A stretch of 40,363 nucleotides of DNA, taken from positions 1 through 40,363 of the forward strand of contig CALZAJ010000001.1 of the NCBI GenBank assembly GCA_945613785.1, written 5' to 3'. Below the pieces are notes generated by a model. That model had not been told where the DNA came from, ran no database searches, and saw nothing but the letters and a program-made list of their open reading frames with translations. The DNA comes from an uncultured Verrucomicrobiota bacterium (lineage in GTDB: Bacteria > Verrucomicrobiota > Kiritimatiellia > RFP12 > UBA1067). A program made the position numbers and the translations under genes. Positions 1-6,673 of this stretch are shown in pieces. Every line of letters starts with the position of its first letter. Position 1 is the stretch's first letter.

Positions 1-613
1 CGTACTTGAGGAAAATCAGCGGAATCGCCCAGAAGGCGCTGCGAAACGTTGTGCGTCCGCTCTCGGGTCCGTTCGGACACAGCTTCACGATCACACCACA
101 GATGACGGCGGTCGCAATCACGACCGCCGGATTGAGACCGAGTACAGCCAGCGCGAAAGTCGCAAGCGCCATCACGCAATAGCCATAACCTCCCGTGACG
201 CTCTTCGTCCAGCCGCGGATGACCATGGCGGCGATGATGCCGGTCAACGCCGCGCGGAGGCCCATGAAGGCCGCCGCGAGGAACCGGTTGCCGAGAGGAA
301 TCATCTGATAGCCTGCCGCCACAATCGAGAAGATGATGACGCTGGGAAGCAAGACGCCGACGAGCGCGCAGATCGCCCCAGGAATGCCGGCGACCTTTCG
401 TCCGACATAGACGGCCGTATTGCCGGCAATGATGCCAGGAATCATCTGAAAGATCGGCAGGTGGCTGACGATTTCGCCTTCTTCGGTCCACTTGCGTTTC
501 TTGGCGAAGACCTCATCCGCCACTGCCAAGATGGCAAAGCCGCCACCGACCACGCAGAGCGCGATCTTGAACATCTCCCAGAAGAGCAACCAGAGTTTCC
601 TCACGTCAGACAT
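1..613 (-). CDS. CHR-family (chromate-type) transporter, C-terminus cut by window edge
   Basis: The frame starts at ATG 613 with an AGAGG element just upstream and runs off the left edge after 204 codons. The N-terminus reads as a chromate ion transporter (CHR, PF02417) half-domain: hydrophobic helix, then a double-glycine stretch (VVGGGFAIL), a charged loop (KKRKWTEEGE), then the family's QMIPGIIAGNTAVYVG segment and further membrane helices. In this family short proteins usually occur as adjacent pairs of about 200 residues that work together; the partner could lie just beyond the window. Substrate cannot be told from sequence, and many CHR proteins are not chromate exporters. The gene starts 15 nt after the exonuclease stop at 629, so the two are probably co-transcribed. 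Confidence 0.85.
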   Translation of the reverse strand, partial: MSDVRKLWLLFWEMFKIALCVVGGGFAILAVADEVFAKKRKWTEEGEIVSHLPIFQMIPGIIAGNTAVYVGRKVAGIPGAICALVGVLLPSVIIFSIVAAGYQMIPLGNRFLAAAFMGLRAALTGIIAAMVIRGWTKSVTGGYGYCVMALATFALAVLGLNPAVVIATAVICGVIVKLCPNGPESGRTTFRSAFWAIPLIFLKY

Positions 614-628
614 TCCAACCTCTCACCC

Positions 629-1099
629 TCAGATCGCGAGCCGGCGAGCCAGCTCCGCACAGGCGACGGCATCATAAAGTCCGTCGTGCCAGGTGCGTCC
701 GTCCATCTGCGGCACGCAGCCGAACATCGCGCACAAATCGCCCAACTTGTAGCTCGGCAACTTCGGATAACGAGCCTTGGCAAGTTTCATCGTATCGACC
801 CACGGCCCCCACTTCGTCAGCGGCGCAACCCGCGTCAGAATCGTTTTCTCACAGGCGATGTTATGGGCGACGAGTCGCTGTCCCATCAATCGCGGCGCCC
901 AGGTTTCAAAGGAGCTTTGCAGCGTCCCGAGCGCATCCGATTCGTGTGCGCGTGCCGGTGCCCCCTCCACATCAAAGAACCATTCGCCCGTCTCAACGAT
1001 CTGACCTTCCCGCACCACGGCAAAGCCCAGCTGCCAGGGTTCGTTAACGTTGCCGTTCTCGTACCCTGTCGTCTCGAAGTCTATGGCGACGAATTCCAT
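629..1099 (-). CDS. DEDDh-type 3'-5' exonuclease (DnaQ/epsilon-like)
   Basis: 156 residues, a stand-alone exonuclease domain. The three Exo motifs are visible: DFETTG near the N-terminus (residues 7-12, metal-binding Asp and Glu), AHN in the middle (LVAHNIACEK), and HDGLYDAVAC near the C-terminus, whose His and Asp mark the DEDDh subclass. This family includes the epsilon proofreading subunit, RNase T-like enzymes and free single-strand exonucleases. No polymerase or helicase domain is attached, so the exact role (proofreading partner, repair or RNA trimming) is open. The start at 1099 has no clear Shine-Dalgarno sequence. It lies between folP and the CHR transporter on the same strand. Confidence 0.88.
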   Translation of the reverse strand: MEFVAIDFETTGYENGNVNEPWQLGFAVVREGQIVETGEWFFDVEGAPARAHESDALGTLQSSFETWAPRLMGQRLVAHNIACEKTILTRVAPLTKWGPWVDTMKLAKARYPKLPSYKLGDLCAMFGCVPQMDGRTWHDGLYDAVACAELARRLAI

Positions 1100-1165
1100 G
1101 GTGAGTTTTTAATTGCCTGATTGGAAATCGGAGGATTGAAGCCCGTGCACGTTCTGAGAGAGCAA
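1100..1165 (-). other. Short A/T-rich spacer between folP and exonuclease
   Basis: This gap holds no gene. It carries degenerate 8-nt units of the TTTAATTG / CCTGATTG type around 1108-1132, related to the cleaner period-8 repeat on the other side of folP. Confidence 0.35.
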
Positions 1166-1918
1166 CTAGCCCAGCGTTTCAACGACCTTGAGGGCCTGGA
1201 AAGTCTCTTTAACGTCATGGACACGGACGACCGAAGCGCCCTTCATAGCCGACCAGACGGCAATGCCCAGGTTTCCGCCAAGGTTCTTTCCCGTCATCTT
1301 CTCGCCCGTCAGTTTCTTGACGATTCGCTTCCGACTCGCCCCAACCAACACCTTTCCAAGCTTTGCCAGCTCGGGGACAGACCCCAACAATTCGATATCT
1401 TCCTCGCGGGAGGTTCCGAATCCGATCATCGGATCAAGATACACCTTCTCGATTCCAATCTGCCCCAGAACTCCGTCCAAGACGTTGGGGACAGACCCCG
1501 AAATCGTGGGGACAGACCCCGACAGTCGGTGAGGAATTATCAGTTCTGCGCCACTTTTTGCACAGATACGCGCCATTGCCACGGCTGGGTCGGCATAAAC
1601 GCAGTTAATAATCTGCACGCCGAGGTCCACGGAGCGCTCCGCCGTTTCGGGATGATAGGTATCCACCGAGAGGGGGACAGACCCCATCATCTCTGGGGAC
1701 AGACCCCGCAGAACCGGTTCAAGGCGGGACCATTCTTCCTCCCAGGTGAGGGGGACAGACCCCGGCCGGGTAGACTCTCCGCCAAGATCGATGATCTCCG
1801 CACCATCGGCGATGAGATTCTTCACGCGGCGAATGGCTTCTTCTGGTTTGTAGAATTGTCCGCCGTCCGAAAACGAATCTGGCGTGACGTTGACAATACC
1901 CATTACCTTGCAGGACAT
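1166..1918 (-). CDS. folP: Dihydropteroate synthase carrying repeated GSVP tetrapeptides
   Basis: FolP joins 6-hydroxymethyl-dihydropterin diphosphate to p-aminobenzoate in folate synthesis. The 250-residue frame has the signature MGIVNVTPDSFSDGG (6-20), GGESTRP (46-52), SVDT with Asp86, Asn105, LDPMIGFG with Asp162, GASRK with Lys198 and RVHD with Arg232, so the pterin-binding residues are kept. The usual ND after the third strand is NC, and the MHMRG motif is changed to IPHRLSG. Five GSVP tetrapeptides (53-56, 79-82, 134-137, 141-144, 179-182) and one GLSP (72-75) are encoded by six copies of the 13-mer GGGGTCTGTCCCC. Most copies fit the family alignment without obvious length change. There is no Shine-Dalgarno before the ATG. 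folB is 34 kb away in the window. Confidence 0.93.
   Translation of the reverse strand: MSCKVMGIVNVTPDSFSDGGQFYKPEEAIRRVKNLIADGAEIIDLGGESTRPGSVPLTWEEEWSRLEPVLRGLSPEMMGSVPLSVDTYHPETAERSVDLGVQIINCVYADPAVAMARICAKSGAELIIPHRLSGSVPTISGSVPNVLDGVLGQIGIEKVYLDPMIGFGTSREEDIELLGSVPELAKLGKVLVGASRKRIVKKLTGEKMTGKNLGGNLGIAVWSAMKGASVVRVHDVKETFQALKVVETLG
1373..1763. repeat. Cluster of six GGGGACAGACCCC 13-mers inside folP
   Basis: Perfect copies, as GGGGACAGACCCC on the plus strand, lie at 1373-1385, 1487-1499, 1508-1520, 1673-1685, 1695-1707 and 1751-1763. The ends GGGG/CCCC are complementary, leaving a 5-nt centre. All six have the same orientation. Five share one reading frame of folP (encoding GSVP); the copy at 1695 is in another frame (GLSP). 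No transposase is nearby. Confidence 0.9.
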
Positions 1919-1932
1919 AACCGTGTAAATTG

Positions 1933-1972
1933 TTTGATTGTTGAATTCTTTGATTGGTTAATTGGTTGATTT
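1933..1972. repeat. Period-8 tandem repeat (TTTGATTG-type) upstream of folP
   Basis: Five consecutive 8-mers can be read on the plus strand: TTTGATTG, TTGAATTC, TTTGATTG, GTTAATTG and GTTGATTT. It fills most of the rnhB-folP gap, where the folP leader would be. The same unit occurs inside deoC at 26628-26659. Confidence 0.7.
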
Positions 1973-1999
1973 CCGGAGGCCTTCGCCATTCACCGTTCG

Positions 2000-2641
2000 C
2001 TACAATCCGAGGGTCAGTTGGGAAACGGGACCGAAGCTACGGCGGTGCTCAGGGCAGGGGCCGAGTTTGGCGAGGGCCTCGAAGTGAGCCTTGGTGGGAT
2101 ATCCTTTATGCTGAGCGAAGCCATAACCAGGGTAAAGCTTCTCCAAACGAAGGCAATCCGCGTCACGCGCTGTCTTAGCGAGGATTGAGGCAGCCGCGAT
2201 AAAGAGTGATTTTGCGTCGCCTTTGATCACATTCTGCGCATCAGGGAGCGTGGAGACCGCCAGCCCGTCTACTAGGATGTGGGGTCTGTCCCCAGTCGTT
2301 AGGAGTTTAGCGGCGACTTCATCCGCGGCGCGCTTCATTGCGACGTGGGTCGCGCGAAGGATGTTGAGTTGATCGATTTCAGCAGGACTCGCACTGGCAA
2401 TCGCCCAGGTGCATCCAGGTGTCGTCTTGATGATTTCGGCGAGTTTCTCGCGCTTTTTCTCAGTCAGCTTCTTGGAATCGTTGATTTCAGACCAGGCGCC
2501 CGTCAGTAGGTCTTCGGCTAGCGCGAGAGGGACAGAGACGGCCGCCGTGTAGACACCCCCGACAAGAGGTCCGCGACCAGCCTCATCGATACCCATGACG
2601 GGATCACCGAGCTGCCGCTCAAGCTCGAGCGAAACGGCCAT
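2000..2641 (-). CDS. rnhB: Ribonuclease HII
   Basis: 213 residues. RNase HII cuts RNA in RNA/DNA hybrids and initiates removal of single ribonucleotides. The N-terminal motif GIDEAGRGPLVGG (17-29) holds the first catalytic Asp and Glu; NDSKKLT follows, then ILVDG with a third Asp and the C-terminal HKGYPTKAHFEAL. The segment TTGDRPHILVDG is encoded across a GGGGTCTGTCCCC copy (2281-2293, opposite orientation to the folP copies), just before the conserved VDG strand. The start ATG (2641) overlaps the stop of the upstream membrane-protein gene as TGATG, so translation is probably coupled. The frame's C-terminus (PVSQLTLGL) is normal length for the family. Confidence 0.95.
   Translation of the reverse strand: MAVSLELERQLGDPVMGIDEAGRGPLVGGVYTAAVSVPLALAEDLLTGAWSEINDSKKLTEKKREKLAEIIKTTPGCTWAIASASPAEIDQLNILRATHVAMKRAADEVAAKLLTTGDRPHILVDGLAVSTLPDAQNVIKGDAKSLFIAAASILAKTARDADCLRLEKLYPGYGFAQHKGYPTKAHFEALAKLGPCPEHRRSFGPVSQLTLGL
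2281..2293. repeat. GGGGTCTGTCCCC copy inside rnhB
   Basis: Perfect 13-mer; relative to the plus strand it is inverted compared with the folP cluster. It is read by rnhB in a third frame as GDRP. Confidence 0.85.
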
Positions 2642-2925
2642 CAGTCGACCCTTTCGAGTCCGTCGGGGAGCGGACGGTTTGCAATCTCCAGCAACTGGTC
2701 TAACTTGGACTCGATCCGTTTCATTGTCGCGGCCGATTCTTCGGCCTTGCGAAGGAGCTGATCGGCGCGAACGTCGATTTTTGCCTGAATCACTCTCGAC
2801 TCGTCAGCGGTCTTGTCGTAGACGGCGCGATTGGAGACGCCGCCCGTGGAGAACCAGACTGCGAATAACACGATTAGCAGCAGCAAAACGACCAACCAAG
2901 GCATGAATTTGCGAAACTTCTTCAT
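2641..2925 (-). CDS. Small single-pass membrane protein with helical tail
   Basis: 94 residues from ATG 2925, chosen over the longer frame because GAGAGGA lies at proper distance and a TATAAT box lies about 21 nt upstream. The N-terminus is basic (MKKFRKF), followed by one strongly hydrophobic segment at about residues 9-26, then a soluble part rich in Glu, Lys, Arg and Leu (about 40-90) that could form a short coiled coil. No family is recognised. Its stop overlaps the rnhB start. The topology suggests a short cytosolic N-terminus and a periplasmic helix, but this is inference. Confidence 0.65.
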   Translation of the reverse strand: MKKFRKFMPWLVVLLLLIVLFAVWFSTGGVSNRAVYDKTADESRVIQAKIDVRADQLLRKAEESAATMKRIESKLDQLLEIANRPLPDGLERVD

Positions 2926-2945
2926 ATCAAGCGTCCTCTCCGTGC

Positions 2946-2981
2946 TATTATACCAAATCACCGATTTGAGATGGTATAATA
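2946..2981. promoter_or_regulatory. Divergent dyad-symmetric promoter region
   Basis: Arms TATTATACC (2946-2954) and GGTATAATA (2973-2981) are perfect inverted repeats, with an inner inverted repeat CAAATC/GATTTG (2954-2959, 2963-2968). Each arm contains TGGTATAAT, an extended -10, pointing outwards: the left one to the small membrane protein (about 21 nt leader), the right one (2975-2980) to the L,D-transpeptidase, whose ATG is only 8 nt downstream. The two -10 boxes share the dyad, so the two promoters probably compete or are controlled together. Confidence 0.65.
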
Positions 2982-2988
2982 TCGGCCG

Positions 2989-3885
2989 ATGACACTGATT
3001 GCCGTCACACTGTTGGCTGCCACAACTTTTGCGGAAACGCCAAGCCTTTCCCGTCAGATTCAAATGGATCGGGCCGGGTTCTCATGCAATACGATTGACG
3101 GTGTCTGGGGCGGCAAATCCGAGCGGGCCGCGCGGAAGTTTCTGGATACGGGGCATTTCTTCGACAGCGACATCTCGGCGACAAATCTGCTCTCATATGT
3201 GACGGTGACGCAGGAAGACCTCGACGCACTTGTCCGCATCCCCAATGATCCGGCGGCGAAGGCCGAATTGACGACGATGGGCTACGAGACGATCAAGGAG
3301 ATGTTTGCCGAACGCGGGCATCTCTCCCAGCGGGCTCTCGAGCGGCTGAATCCTAATCTGAATTGGAATGGCATTCAGGCGGGAACGCGCATCCGCATGC
3401 CGATCTTCCCGACGATGGACGAGGAGTTCAACGTGTGGCCGAAGGGTCGCCCTGGGGCGACCAAGCGTCCTGAAGCGGACGAAATCCGCATTTCGCTGTC
3501 GCGTTTTGAAATTGCCGTCTTCGACAAGGCGGGCAAGCAGTTAGCGCTATTCCCCTGTTCGATTGCGAAGAACAAGACAAAGCTTCCGCCGCACGGCGAG
3601 CTCCGCATCACCGAGACGGTGGCGCGTCCCAACTACACCTACACGCCTGATCAGACGCCGGCGGGCAAGAGGGTCAAGCGCTACATCTTTCCGCCGGGAC
3701 CGAATTGTCCGGTCGGCGTCGCCTGGCTCGGCCTGAATCTTCCTGGCTACGGCATTCACGGCACGCCGCGTCCGGAATCAATCGGCAATGCCGAATCCCA
3801 CGGCTGCTTCCGTCTTTCGAACTGGAACGCCGCTCGCCTCTACGGCCTGTGTCCATCCGGCACACGTGTGATCGTAGAGGACTGA
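2989..3885 (+). CDS. Exported L,D-transpeptidase (YkuD) with peptidoglycan-binding N-terminus
   Basis: 298 residues. L,D-transpeptidases make 3-3 crosslinks in peptidoglycan or anchor lipoproteins to it. A signal peptide covers about 1-15 (cut near TFA-ET). Residues about 18-52 (IDGVWGGKSERAARKFL) resemble a peptidoglycan-binding helical repeat. A LysM-like stretch lies at about 100-138 (ALERLNPNLNWNGIQAGTRIRMP). The YkuD catalytic domain follows from about 165, with His257 in GIHGTP and the active-site Cys273 in SHGC (270-273). The transcript is predicted to be leaderless. It is followed by a convergent hairpin and the superoxide reductase gene. Confidence 0.93.
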   Translation: MTLIAVTLLAATTFAETPSLSRQIQMDRAGFSCNTIDGVWGGKSERAARKFLDTGHFFDSDISATNLLSYVTVTQEDLDALVRIPNDPAAKAELTTMGYETIKEMFAERGHLSQRALERLNPNLNWNGIQAGTRIRMPIFPTMDEEFNVWPKGRPGATKRPEADEIRISLSRFEIAVFDKAGKQLALFPCSIAKNKTKLPPHGELRITETVARPNYTYTPDQTPAGKRVKRYIFPPGPNCPVGVAWLGLNLPGYGIHGTPRPESIGNAESHGCFRLSNWNAARLYGLCPSGTRVIVED

Positions 3886-3917
3886 GAAAAAAGGCTCTCG
3901 CCGCCTTCACATCCAAC

Positions 3918-3953
3918 CTCCGTTTCGTACACCCAAGAGTTTACGAAACGGAG
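3918..3953. terminator. Hairpin between convergent ldt and superoxide reductase genes
   Basis: CTCCGTTTCGTA (3918-3929) and TACGAAACGGAG (3942-3953) form a perfect 12-bp stem with a 12-nt loop. No T-tract follows on either strand, so a simple intrinsic terminator is not shown. Its place between two converging genes suggests a bidirectional transcript end. Confidence 0.5.
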
Positions 3954-3976
3954 ATGAGAATTCGATTCGGCTTCCG

Positions 3977-4381
3977 TTAAGATTGCGTTCGGGAGCTATC
4001 ATTCTCGCGGTAAGTCAGGAGCCACAAGCCGTGCAGGTTGCAGTACGCGTAGATGCGGAGCGGCTCATCGTTCGGGAGGAGGGAGAACTGGGCTTCGGGG
4101 TAACAGCAGGGCTTCAGGTACTTGAGCTGGCAGCCCGCCTTCGTCTCCACGGCGATCCAGTCGATGTGATGCGCCTCGGTCATCGGATGCTCGCGCGTCC
4201 CGACCCGCACCCAGATGACGCCCTTCTCGACCGAACAGACCGGAACGTGCTTCTCCCGATCGCCGTCCGTCGCCTCGGGAATCAGTTCCTGCATCGTCTC
4301 GCCGCAACAGACCAGCTCCGCCGCGGTCTCCGCGACTGGACACACGATCTTTCCACACTTCGCACACCGATAGAATTTCAT
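3977..4381 (-). CDS. dfx: Desulfoferrodoxin-type superoxide reductase
   Basis: 134 residues. The enzyme reduces superoxide to peroxide without making oxygen, a typical anaerobe defence. The N-terminal desulforedoxin-like domain has Cys6, Cys9, Cys25 and Cys26 for the Fe(Cys)4 site. The catalytic domain supplies EKHVP, HPMTEAHHI and CNLHGLW, giving the expected His ligands and axial Cys. This makes it a two-iron (2Fe) SOR. AAGGAGG precedes the ATG. A -10 TATACT (4420-4425) lies upstream, with a CCGACA-ACC-TGTCGG palindrome near the -35 position. No rubredoxin gene is in the window; the ferredoxin at 20.5 kb could donate electrons, which is inference. Confidence 0.95.
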   Translation of the reverse strand: MKFYRCAKCGKIVCPVAETAAELVCCGETMQELIPEATDGDREKHVPVCSVEKGVIWVRVGTREHPMTEAHHIDWIAVETKAGCQLKYLKPCCYPEAQFSLLPNDEPLRIYAYCNLHGLWLLTYRENDSSRTQS

Positions 4382-4419
4382 ACGCCGCCTCCTTCCTTAA
4401 GTGGATGTCAACGGCGCAC

Positions 4420-4449
4420 AGTATACAGGCTTCCCCGACAACCTGTCGG
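4420..4449 (-). promoter_or_regulatory. Superoxide reductase promoter with candidate operator
   Basis: TATACT on the minus strand at 4420-4425 serves as -10. The perfect inverted repeat CCGACA-ACC-TGTCGG (4435-4449) overlaps where the -35 box would lie, a position suited to a repressor. The regulator is unknown. Confidence 0.4.
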
Positions 4450-4534
4450 TCGCAATTAGAACGCTTCAGCGGATTCAATCGCCTCGCTTTATCGCACGGG
4501 CGGCCTCCGAGCCGGACACGCCGTGCCGCGGCCG

Positions 4535-5407
4535 TCAGGACAGGATCGCGCCGAGATTCGCCATGATGCGGTTGGCGACGGCAGGCTTGTTCATCGTATA
4601 GACGTGCACGTTGTCGACGCCGTTGGCGAAAAGATCGACGATCTGCTCGGTCACATGGGCGATGCCCGCCTCGAGCATGGCGTCGGGATTGTCGCCGAAG
4701 CGGTCCACGATCGCACGGAAGCGCGGCGGCAGAAGCGTGCCCGAAAGCTTGCAGATGCGGGTGATCTGCTTCGCGTTGGTGACGGGCATTACGCCCGCAA
4801 CCACGGGAACCTTGATGCCAGCGGAGCGGATCTTCGCAAGATAGGCGTAAAGGATGTTGTTGTCGAAGAACATCTGTGTCGTCAGGAAATCGAGCCCCGC
4901 GTCCACCTTGTCCTTCAGGTGCGCGATGTCATCCTTCAGGTGCGCGCACTCGGGATGCCCTTCCGGATAGCAGGCGCCGCCCAGGCAGAACCCGGGATAG
5001 TACTGCTTCAGGTAGCGGACGAGCTCGGACGCGTGCTTGAAGTAGCCGGGCGGAACCGCCTCGGCATCCGGCGGCAGGTCGCCACGCAGCGCGAGGACGT
5101 TCGTGATGCCAAGGGACTTCATCTTCGCCGCTTCCGCGGCAATGCCCTCGCGCGTCGCCATCACGCAGGTGAGGTGGGCGAGCGCCGTCACCCCGCAATC
5201 GCGCTGCACGTAATCGGCGATAGCGCTCGTATTCGCACTCGACGTGCCGCCGGCGGCGCCGTAGGTGACGGACATGAACGCAGGCTTCGCCGCGGCGAGT
5301 TCGCGCACGGCGTCCTTGACGGGATCGAGCGGCATGTCGCGCTTCGGAGGGAACACTTCGAACGAGACGCTGGGCTTGCCAGAACTGACGATATCCTTGA
5401 TCTTCAT
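4535..5407 (-). CDS. metF: Methylenetetrahydrofolate reductase
   Basis: 290 residues from ATG 5407; the 32 codons that could precede it do not resemble the family and lie in the promoter and terminator area. MetF reduces 5,10-methylene-THF to 5-methyl-THF for methionine synthesis or C1 metabolism. Family marks are SFEVFPPK with its Glu near the N-terminus, FMSVTYGAGG-type motif (here FMSVTYGAAGGT), LALRGDLPP, QMFFDN and PVVAGVMPV. There is no Shine-Dalgarno before the start; a weak -10 (AGTCTA at 5421-5426 on the plus strand) lies 13 nt upstream. It stands alone between the terminator of the feo operon and the superoxide reductase gene. No methionine synthase is in the window. Confidence 0.95.
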   Translation of the reverse strand: MKIKDIVSSGKPSVSFEVFPPKRDMPLDPVKDAVRELAAAKPAFMSVTYGAAGGTSSANTSAIADYVQRDCGVTALAHLTCVMATREGIAAEAAKMKSLGITNVLALRGDLPPDAEAVPPGYFKHASELVRYLKQYYPGFCLGGACYPEGHPECAHLKDDIAHLKDKVDAGLDFLTTQMFFDNNILYAYLAKIRSAGIKVPVVAGVMPVTNAKQITRICKLSGTLLPPRFRAIVDRFGDNPDAMLEAGIAHVTEQIVDLFANGVDNVHVYTMNKPAVANRIMANLGAILS

Positions 5408-5490
5408 AGAATTGGTTAATAGTCTATCATTTTCAGCCCTTCTAGACCAATAGGTTCGAACCCCGCAGCATTCATAGGTCAATTCTATGG

Positions 5491-5528
5491 CAAAAAAAGT
5501 CACCCGAACTCCACTTCCAGAGTCCGGG
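5491..5528 (-). terminator. Rho-independent terminator of the feo operon
   Basis: On the minus strand, CCCGGACTC and GAGTTCGGG pair as a 9-bp stem (one G-T pair) around an 8-nt loop (5503-5528), followed by TGAC and seven T (5492-5498). It lies 40 nt past the stop of the outer-membrane protein gene. Confidence 0.85.
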
Positions 5529-5568
5529 CGCCTGGGTATTTCAACAACAAAGGAAACGAATGGCAGGC

Positions 5569-6465
5569 TTAGAAGCTGAGCGTCGCGGAAAGACCGGCGA
5601 CGACGTTCCAGCTCTCATCCCAGCGGCCCGTGCCCTCGTAGCCGCGGGACGCACGACGGATGTCGCGATCGAACAGGAAGTCCGAGTAGCCGACGTAGCC
5701 GCCGATCTCGAGATTGTCGCAGACGGACCAGGTGAGCTCGAGCTTGAGCATCGTGTCCATGAGTCCGTTCTTGTTCGCATCCCCGACATACGCCTTGACG
5801 CGCTCGCAGTTGCCGAAGCCCTGCGCGATGGAAGGCCGCAGCGCGAGCGTCTCGTCATCCTCTCCCAGCAGGTTGAAGGAATGGCCGATCTCCATGCTGA
5901 CATAGGTGCCGTTGTCGCGGATTACGTCACGCTCGATGGAGAGCGCCGGTTCGAACCAGAGATCCGGCAGCGAGAGGCTCAGCGTCCAGAACTGCGTATC
6001 GTCGTCCGCACCGGCATCACGCTCGCCGTGACGTGCCTTCGCGCCGGGATGGTACTCGTAAAGGTAGTTGAGTCCGATCTCGACCGTCGTGGGCAGCCAC
6101 GTGACGTCTTCTGGCGAAAAGGCATGGGAGATCCCCACGTACGGATGAAGCTCTGTGTACTTGCCGCCGCGGTTGCCGTAGCCCGCCTGGCGTCCGTACT
6201 TCGTCATGTCGAAGATCGCCTCGGCGCCGACCGTCACGAGATCGAAGAACGTGATTTCCGCCGACGGCGTCAGGATCGGATCGCGGTTATCCACGAAGCC
6301 ATAGCTCAGGTACTTGGAGTCGAAGGCGAGCGAGAACGACGCGGAAACGACCGGCGTCTCCTCGGTTTCTCCCTTCTCCGCTTCGGCCACAACCTCATCG
6401 ACCGCCGTCGCGAGCGAAACACCGCCGCACACCGCGGCTGCACACATGATTGCTTTGAGTTTCAT
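5569..6465 (-). CDS. Outer-membrane beta-barrel protein, last gene of feo operon
   Basis: 298 residues. A signal peptide (about 1-21) is followed by an acidic stretch (VVAEAEKGETEETP) and then alternating amphipathic strands rich in Tyr, Phe and Gly (FDSKYLSYGF, VEIGLNYLYEYHPG, LEIGGYVGYSDFLF). The chain ends in ATLSF, the terminal-Phe beta-signal expected for BAM-inserted barrels. A loop GDANKNGLMD matches a DxNxNGxxD calcium- or metal-binding pattern. It sits 28 nt downstream of the small Cys-rich gene and just before the operon's terminator, so it is probably expressed with Feo. A role as outer-membrane channel for Fe(II) or another metal is inference; no specific family was recognised. 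Confidence 0.75.
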   Translation of the reverse strand: MKLKAIMCAAAVCGGVSLATAVDEVVAEAEKGETEETPVVSASFSLAFDSKYLSYGFVDNRDPILTPSAEITFFDLVTVGAEAIFDMTKYGRQAGYGNRGGKYTELHPYVGISHAFSPEDVTWLPTTVEIGLNYLYEYHPGAKARHGERDAGADDDTQFWTLSLSLPDLWFEPALSIERDVIRDNGTYVSMEIGHSFNLLGEDDETLALRPSIAQGFGNCERVKAYVGDANKNGLMDTMLKLELTWSVCDNLEIGGYVGYSDFLFDRDIRRASRGYEGTGRWDESWNVVAGLSATLSF

Positions 6466-6493
6466 TGACTTGTTCCTTTTGATAGTTTATTGT

Positions 6494-6649
6494 TCACTTG
6501 GCGCGCTTCCGTGCGTTCGGGCAGCCCGCGCAGCCGCCGGAGCACTTGCCGTCACAGAGGCACGGAGTCCCCTTCTTGTGGACTCGCCAGAGGGCGAGTG
6601 CCACAAGTCCGAGGAGCACGACCAGCACACAGATGGATCCGAGGTTCAT
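6494..6649 (-). CDS. FeoB-associated Cys-rich membrane protein
   Basis: A 51-residue frame. It has one N-terminal membrane helix (about 4-21), a basic turn (RVHKKG), and a Cys-rich tail with six Cys in the order C30, C32, C36, C40, C43 plus C7 in the helix; the tail contains CxC and CxxxC spacings. This is the arrangement of the FeoB-associated Cys-rich protein family (also called p12-like or FeoC-position proteins), thought to support FeoB. It starts 24 nt after the feoB stop and ends 28 nt before the barrel gene. Confidence 0.88.
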   Translation of the reverse strand: MNLGSICVLVVLLGLVALALWRVHKKGTPCLCDGKCSGGCAGCPNARKRAK

Positions 6650-6673
6650 GGCTCTTTATCCTTATCTGACGTG

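Noticed and set aside
2525..2540. GAGGGACAGAGAC in rnhB as another 13-mer copy
   Set aside because: Only part of the motif matches and the CCCC end is missing.
5445..5475. GGTTCGAACCCC, which looks like a tRNA T-loop
   Set aside because: No 5-bp T-stem, acceptor pairing or anticodon arm could be built on either strand; GGTTCGAACC is itself palindromic and probably chance.
5405..5489. Inverted repeat CATAGAATTG ... CAATTCTATG around the metF promoter
   Set aside because: Ten-base arms are 65 nt apart and one covers the start codon; no clear role and could be chance, so not called as an element.
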